Shown one piece after another: positions 59,956 through 64,000 of a stretch of 64,000 nucleotides of DNA; the first letter of the stretch is position 1; each line of letters starts with the position of its first letter. The position numbers and the translations under genes were made by a program. This DNA is from Dehalococcoidia bacterium (GTDB taxonomy: Bacteria > Chloroflexota > Dehalococcoidia > GIF9 > UBA5629): the NCBI GenBank assembly GCA_041653995.1, contig JBAZEK010000003.1, positions 124,001-188,000 of the forward strand, given 5' to 3'. The notes under the pieces were generated by a model. The model was not told the DNA's origin and ran no database searches. It saw nothing but the letters and a program-made list of their open reading frames with translations.

Positions 59956-60789
59956 TCATATTGCGGCGTAACTGTGCAGTCCCCCGAAGAATAAATTGCC
60001 GAAGAATGTAAGGAGCACTGCCAGGAAGCCGGCTACCAGAAACCAGGCGCTATGGGAGTCCCTCCAGCCGAGTATCCACCTCGTGAGAAAATAGAATGCG
60101 TAAATCAACCAGGTCACCAGCGCGGCGGTTTCCTTGGGGTCCCAGGACCAGTAGCTGCCCCAGGCGATTTTAGCCCAGATTGAGCCGATGACTATCACCA
60201 GCGTCATGAAACAAAACCCGGCCAGGGACGAGCGGTAGCCCAACCGATCGAGAGCAAATAATGAGGGCATGAAAGAAGCTGTGTATCTCCGCCCGACCAG
60301 GAGGAGCACACCGCAAACGAATCCCAGGGTAAATAAACCATAGGCAATGACGGCACAGGATACATGCAGCGGCAGCAGCCATGTCTGGTTCAAAAGCAGA
60401 GGAAGAGGTTGATGCTGGACAGGCAATGTGAACGCATAGATCAGAATAGCCAGAGTTGTCAGTGCTCCCGCTGCGCTGACCACATCGTTCCTCTGCCTCC
60501 ATCTGAAAACCAGCACAACCGTCAGCACACCCCAGCCGAAAGAAACGGAGAACTCGTACATGTCCGTGGCGGGAATATGTCCGGCCTGGACGGCATGCAC
60601 GACCAGTGAAACAGTGAGCGCCAGCCAGGCGACCAACATAACAGGCAGAGAGTAACGGGATACTGCCAGGTCCAGCGGGCTTTTATTAAAATAAACGGAG
60701 ATGAACCCCCAGACATAGAGAATTAAGGCAAGCTGCAGGGCGACCAGCGTGGTCACGAACGTGAGTGTTTCAATCTGTCCCATAACCAT
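59956..60789 (-). CDS. ccsA: Cytochrome c biogenesis protein CcsA/ResC-like
   Basis: 277 residues, about eight helices. The heme-handling WWD motif is AWGSYWSWDPKETAALVTWL, with His candidates in LLPLHVSCAVIAYGL and LFFGGLHSY near the end. I use ATG 60789 (MVMGQIETL); ATG 60783 is close by, and the frame open to 60876 runs into the divergent promoter. TATACT lies just before the start, which again suggests a very short leader. CcsA brings heme across the membrane and attaches it to apocytochrome with CcsB; ccsB is not in the window. Its place next to dsrJ suggests it matures the DsrJ hemes. Confidence 0.9.
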   Translation of the reverse strand: MVMGQIETLTFVTTLVALQLALILYVWGFISVYFNKSPLDLAVSRYSLPVMLVAWLALTVSLVVHAVQAGHIPATDMYEFSVSFGWGVLTVVLVFRWRQRNDVVSAAGALTTLAILIYAFTLPVQHQPLPLLLNQTWLLPLHVSCAVIAYGLFTLGFVCGVLLLVGRRYTASFMPSLFALDRLGYRSSLAGFCFMTLVIVIGSIWAKIAWGSYWSWDPKETAALVTWLIYAFYFLTRWILGWRDSHSAWFLVAGFLAVLLTFFGNLFFGGLHSYAAI

Positions 60790-60828
60790 TAAAGTATATA
60801 CAAATCTTTTCACCGCTGTATGTTTCTG

Positions 60829-60857
60829 TTGACAGCAATTAAGTGATATTGTATAAA
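60829..60857 (+). promoter_or_regulatory. Strong promoter of the YeiH-type gene
   Basis: TTGACA (60829-60834), 17 bases, TATAAA (60852-60857): eleven of twelve matches. The transcript would have a leader of about 110 bases before TTG 60974. The leader carries a second, unused ribosome-site-like sequence (GGGAGGTGAT near 60890) and no clear riboswitch fold. Confidence 0.8.
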
Positions 60858-60973
60858 TGGGTTTAGGGCCGGGCAATGCAAGGTGAGGGAGGTGATTGAT
60901 TTAACAATTGTACCATTATTAATTTCAAACTTCGTTCGTCTTTTTATTAGTTAACAGTTAAGGAGGTGAGAGG

Positions 60974-62275
60974 TTGCAGAAGATTGATTGGTCATCGATA
61001 TGGACCAGAGAGGATTGGTGGGCGTGTTGGCTGGGATTCGTCATCCTGATTCTGGCTATGATCGGCATTCTGCCCGCCGGCCCCAAGTTCGGCACGTGGG
61101 CAACGATCGATAAAGCTTTCCCTTCAGGCATCGCAACTATCTGGGACACACTGATCCTGTTGATCATACTGGCCGTACTGTGTTTGATCGGCCTGATCTT
61201 TATGAAAAAGGATATCAAGCGTTTTGTCCCCGCCTTCATCGTTATCTTTGCGCTTGCCTGGCTGGCGGTTTTCATCGGTAAGCAATCCGTCATCAATGCC
61301 TGGGGCCTGGAGTATGTCATCTGGGCACTGATCTTCGGTCTGCTTATCAGCAATACGATAGGCCTGCCCGGCTGGCTCAAACCGGCCGTGCTGACCGAGT
61401 ATTATATCAAGATCGGCCTGGTCTGCATGGGCGCGACCATACTTTTCTCCATTATCCTTAAAGCGGGCGGCGTGGGCATGCTGCAGGCCCTGCTGGTAGT
61501 GGCCGCAGTATGGTTTTTCACTTACTGGCTGGGCAGAAGGTTCGGGATGGCCGAACGCTTCTCCAGCACCATGGCTACGGGTGTCTCGATCTGCGGTGTA
61601 TCAGCTTCCATAGCCGCGGGTGGAGCGGTTAAGGGCGACCCCAAAGAAACCAGCTACATCATAGCCTGGCTGCTGGTAGGCGCAGTGATCATGATAGTGG
61701 TAATGCCCCCCATTGCCAAGGCCGTCAGCATGCCGACCAACATGGCCGGGGCATGGCTGGGCGGCACCATCGATAATACCGGCGCAGTAGTAGCTGCAGG
61801 CGAGGTGATGAAAAGCAAGGCATCGCTCGACACGGCCGCCCTGGTCAAGATGGCGCAGAATATATTGATAGGATTCGCTGCCTTTTTGCTGGCGGTATGG
61901 GCGACTTTAAAGCTGGACAAGAAGTCCGCCAGCGAACGTCCCTCCTTCATGGAGATCTGGTACCGCTTCCCTAAATTCATCGTCGGGTTCATCATCGCCT
62001 CTCTAATAGCATCCTTATTCATCGAGCCCGTCATGGGAACCCAGGCCACTAAAACAATCACCGGCCTGATGACAACCTATCGCACATGGTTCTTTGCACT
62101 GTGCTTTGTCTGCATAGGCCTGGAGACTAACTTCAAAGAGCTTCTTTCAGTCGGCGGCGGCAAACCGGCGGCTGTATACTGGATCGGGCAGACGTTCAAC
62201 GTAGTGTGGACCCTGCTGATCGTCTGGCTCCTGTGGTCCGGCACCTTTTTCATTCCCCCCATACTTCCCGATTAA
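60974..62275 (+). CDS. YeiH-family putative sulfate exporter
   Basis: 433 residues with about eleven helices (UPF0324/YeiH family). Signatures: GLVCMGATILFSIILKAGGV, TMATGVSICGVSASIAAGGA, WLGGTIDNTGAVVAAGEVM and FFALCFVCIGLETNFKELLS. Starts with TTG 60974 after a near-perfect AAGGAGGTGAG, so translation should be strong despite the rare start. Members are annotated as sulfate exporters on limited evidence; beside dsrMKJOP, transport of sulfite, sulfate or a related anion fits, but is inferred. Confidence 0.88.
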   Translation: MQKIDWSSIWTREDWWACWLGFVILILAMIGILPAGPKFGTWATIDKAFPSGIATIWDTLILLIILAVLCLIGLIFMKKDIKRFVPAFIVIFALAWLAVFIGKQSVINAWGLEYVIWALIFGLLISNTIGLPGWLKPAVLTEYYIKIGLVCMGATILFSIILKAGGVGMLQALLVVAAVWFFTYWLGRRFGMAERFSSTMATGVSICGVSASIAAGGAVKGDPKETSYIIAWLLVGAVIMIVVMPPIAKAVSMPTNMAGAWLGGTIDNTGAVVAAGEVMKSKASLDTAALVKMAQNILIGFAAFLLAVWATLKLDKKSASERPSFMEIWYRFPKFIVGFIIASLIASLFIEPVMGTQATKTITGLMTTYRTWFFALCFVCIGLETNFKELLSVGGGKPAAVYWIGQTFNVVWTLLIVWLLWSGTFFIPPILPD

Positions 62276-62287
62276 CTCAGTCAAACG

Positions 62288-62322
62288 TTGTGGGAGGAAC
62301 CGGCAGCCGGTTCCTCTCACAA
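62288..62322. terminator. Long bidirectional hairpin between convergent genes
   Basis: Arms of 16 bases (62288-62303 and 62307-62322) pair with one G-T exception around the loop CAG. No T-run follows on either strand, but its size and place 12 bases after the YeiH-type stop point to a 3'-end structure or terminator. Confidence 0.7.
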
Positions 62323-62341
62323 TACTTGTATCGCTATAAGG

Positions 62342-63436
62342 TCAGAGCCCATGCAGCTTATAGCAGCCCCGGCACTGTGCCGGCGCTTGCGGCATGTCCA
62401 TCGAGACGGCAGACAGGGACTGCCCCTCCAACCCCTGCAATATTTTACGTGCACTGCGTATACCGGGCAGAGTTAGAAAAGCCATCGATTCGGCTGCATT
62501 TAATCTCGAGTATTTATTTCGCCGGTCGAATACAATCCTGAACTGCCGTGCCTTTTCACCATTGAAGACACGATTCAGCCCGTCATCCACATTTCCATAA
62601 ACATACCGGTCGACCGAACTGCTCCTGTTCCAAAATACCCTGGGAATCTCACCTTCTACAGGCATCGAAAGGTAAACGCAGGGGGATATATCTCCCCTTA
62701 CTGTCACGAAAACGTTGCGCAGTGGATCGTCGCTGCATACCGGTAAATTCTCAAGAGGCTCGAGCGGAGAGACATATACCGGTATACCTCGCTTTTTCCC
62801 CCTTATCTCTGCTTCCCTGACTATATCGTGCAGTTGAGGATCGGCTGTCAGTGCGAAGGCTTTGAGGGAATCGGCGTCTTTATCAGACAGATAATCAAGG
62901 TTGGGGGCGATCACCCTGTCCGCTTTAAGCTCCGCCGCCAGATCAACCAGCTCAGGCAACTCTGCGATATTCGGCTTCATCATCTGCATGACGAGATGAA
63001 TATCCGGGTGAGACCTGGCAGCGCTTAACCCGGAGATATTCTTACAGATTTGAGTCAGGCTGGATCCTACTCTTAGAGAATCGTGTGTAGTCGACCTGGC
63101 TCCAGCCACCGACACCGCTATAAAAGCGAACCCGATCTCGCATATTTGCCGAGCAGCAGCGTCATCCAGGAGAACGCCATTGGTGGTCAGGCTTACCCTG
63201 CCACCCCTTGCCCTGATTGCCCTTGCCATATTCCAGATTTCGGAATGGAGCAGCGGCTCCCCCCATCCCTGCAGGTGCACCAGTTCCGTTTTACCGAGAT
63301 ACGGCAGGATCTGCGCAAAGGTATCGCGACTAATATCCCGTGATATCCATCTGTCTTTAAGCAGCGTACGCGGGCAAAAGCAGCACTTTAGCTGGCACCT
63401 GGTCGATACCTCTACCTGTATGATGCGAGGCAACAT
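62342..63436 (-). CDS. Radical SAM protein with C-terminal Cys (SPASM-like) region
   Basis: 364 residues. The SAM-cluster motif is EVSTRCQLKCCFCPRTL (CxxxCxxC near residue 14). Further radical-SAM barrel signs are LVHLQGWGEPLLHSEIWNMA and GRVSLTTNGVLLDDAAA. The C-terminal part has cysteines in VCSDDPLRN, ISPCVYLS and AQCRGCYKLHG, which may hold an auxiliary cluster as in SPASM enzymes. The barrel helix normally reading STDG is SVAGARSTTHDSLR. These enzymes modify peptides, cofactors or tRNA. No precursor peptide gene is visible near it, so the substrate is unknown. Confidence 0.88.
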   Translation of the reverse strand: MLPRIIQVEVSTRCQLKCCFCPRTLLKDRWISRDISRDTFAQILPYLGKTELVHLQGWGEPLLHSEIWNMARAIRARGGRVSLTTNGVLLDDAAARQICEIGFAFIAVSVAGARSTTHDSLRVGSSLTQICKNISGLSAARSHPDIHLVMQMMKPNIAELPELVDLAAELKADRVIAPNLDYLSDKDADSLKAFALTADPQLHDIVREAEIRGKKRGIPVYVSPLEPLENLPVCSDDPLRNVFVTVRGDISPCVYLSMPVEGEIPRVFWNRSSSVDRYVYGNVDDGLNRVFNGEKARQFRIVFDRRNKYSRLNAAESMAFLTLPGIRSARKILQGLEGQSLSAVSMDMPQAPAQCRGCYKLHGL

Positions 63437-63504
63437 CAGGATTAACCTCCGATCAGAGTATCCACAGGAATTCTAACACAGCACCGGAATCGTCTGCCTC
63501 TTCT

Positions 63505-63534
63505 TTGACCTGCTCGAAAAACGTGTGTTATATT
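63505..63534 (+). promoter_or_regulatory. Promoter of the terminal gene
   Basis: TTGACC (63505-63510), 18 bases, TATATT (63529-63534). ATG 63542 is only seven bases beyond the -10 box, so the message probably begins at or next to its start codon. Confidence 0.6.
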
Positions 63535-63541
63535 TCGCCCT

Positions 63542-64000
63542 ATGGGCGTGCTGAGAAACATTCTCCCCACAGTGCTGGACACTAAAATAAAAAATATCCT
63601 GACCGAGGAAAGAGAGGTGGCTAAAGCAGTGGCTACCGATGTAACCGGCACGATGGCAGTGGGGGTCTGGGATTTCATGCTTCCGCCGCTCTTTGCAATC
63701 AATTTGCTCAAACATCACCGGGCGAAAGAGGCCTTTACACTTAATTTCATGTTTACCAAGAAACTGGCGCTGGAAGCAGCCGGCAACATGCTGCAGTCCG
63801 GCCTGACCATAACCAATAGTCTGGCAGAGGTGGAGAAAAAGACATCTTCGATCCTGAGCGCCGACCAGAAAGGAGTTTATTCGGAGAAGGTGCGGCTGAA
63901 ACAGATGCAGGAGATCCGCCTGCTGATCGACCATTATGAAAAGCTGCTTATGTCCGAGGGCAAAACCTACTGCGATATGGTCATGTCCGCATATAAGGAC
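63542..64000 (+). CDS. Conserved hypothetical protein, N-terminal part (runs past window end)
   Basis: The frame is open from ATG 63542 to the last base (153 codons) without a stop, beginning MGVLRNILPTVLDTKIKNIL. It has one possible hydrophobic stretch (TGTMAVGVWDFMLPPLFAIN) and otherwise long helices (LAEVEKKTSSILSADQKGVY, MQEIRLLIDHYEKLLMSEGK). I do not recognise the family. Codon use matches that of neighbouring genes and the frames on the other strand are weaker, which supports this as the real gene. No ribosome site is present. Confidence 0.75.
   Translation, partial: MGVLRNILPTVLDTKIKNILTEEREVAKAVATDVTGTMAVGVWDFMLPPLFAINLLKHHRAKEAFTLNFMFTKKLALEAAGNMLQSGLTITNSLAEVEKKTSSILSADQKGVYSEKVRLKQMQEIRLLIDHYEKLLMSEGKTYCDMVMSAYKD

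Noticed and set aside
63473..63934. 153-codon minus-strand frame at the window end
   Set aside because: It is antisense to the open plus-strand frame from 63542, which has a promoter and better codon use.

Overview
The window reads as one contig from an anaerobic bacterium, most likely an uncultured member of the Chloroflexota, class Dehalococcoidia. This is an inference from the gene set: ferredoxin-linked oxidoreductases, a DsrMKJOP-type complex, an smpB-ssrA pair, comEA-comEC, GerW/DUF2953 genes and many small lipoproteins. No rRNA or other phylogenetic marker confirms it. Genes are densely packed on both strands. I see no phage, insertion sequence, CRISPR array or tRNA. The nearest thing to an RNA landmark is a complete tmRNA gene.

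Layout. 1-8205: the end of an OmpR-type regulator, a hypothetical protein, then a five-gene run (NuoE-like, NuoF fused to a GltD-like domain, short NuoG-like Fe-S protein, GltB FMN domain, NrpR-like regulator) that looks like a modular glutamate-synthase or electron-bifurcating enzyme under nitrogen control. 8435-11712: metallo-beta-lactamase fold protein, a secreted protein broken by a frameshift, a LuxR-type regulator with a degenerate receiver, and a small HesB-like protein; two of these share a 37-nt upstream element. 11774-19634: ssrA and smpB, comEA-comEC, NYN-domain protein, DUF2953 and GerW genes, a nucleotidyltransferase, a YgjP-type metallopeptidase and a cupin. 19733-26150: a four-subunit 2-oxoacid:ferredoxin oxidoreductase followed by three tandem paralogues with C-terminal ferredoxin domains. 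26161-34233: acyl-CoA dehydrogenase, TPM and LemA proteins, DUF3795, a lone solute-binding protein, DUF47, nitroreductase, anti-sigma-type kinase and a CDF transporter. 34397-38407: three surface lipoproteins (Ig-like, TPR, double deacetylase-like).

38432-47645: a signalling and surface-polysaccharide block (sugar epimerase, family-2 glycosyltransferase, a receiver protein with a zinc-ribbon output and two nuclease-like repeats, OmpR regulator, GAF histidine kinase, UDP-sugar dehydrogenase, SDR). 47750-53707: an operon of a LarA-family protein, a four-cysteine mini-protein and a homologue of 2-ketopropyl-coenzyme M oxidoreductase/carboxylase, divergent from an SsuABC/TauABC-type importer across a perfect palindrome that overlaps both promoters. 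53793-62275: an RsbRD-domain protein and DsrM-K-J-O-P, an unknown four-helix membrane protein, a cytochrome c maturation protein (CcsA) and a YeiH-type putative sulfate exporter. 62342-64000: a radical SAM protein and the start of an unknown gene that runs off the window.

Together 47750-62275 suggests sulfur metabolism: possible sulfonate or thiol-sulfonate uptake and conversion next to the membrane electron-transfer complex of sulfite reduction, its cytochrome maturation factor and a sulfur-oxyanion exporter. DsrAB and DsrC are not in the window, so this link is a hypothesis. Two reading frames (10187 and about 52187) are each broken by what looks like one missing base in a short homopolymer, which may be assembly error.
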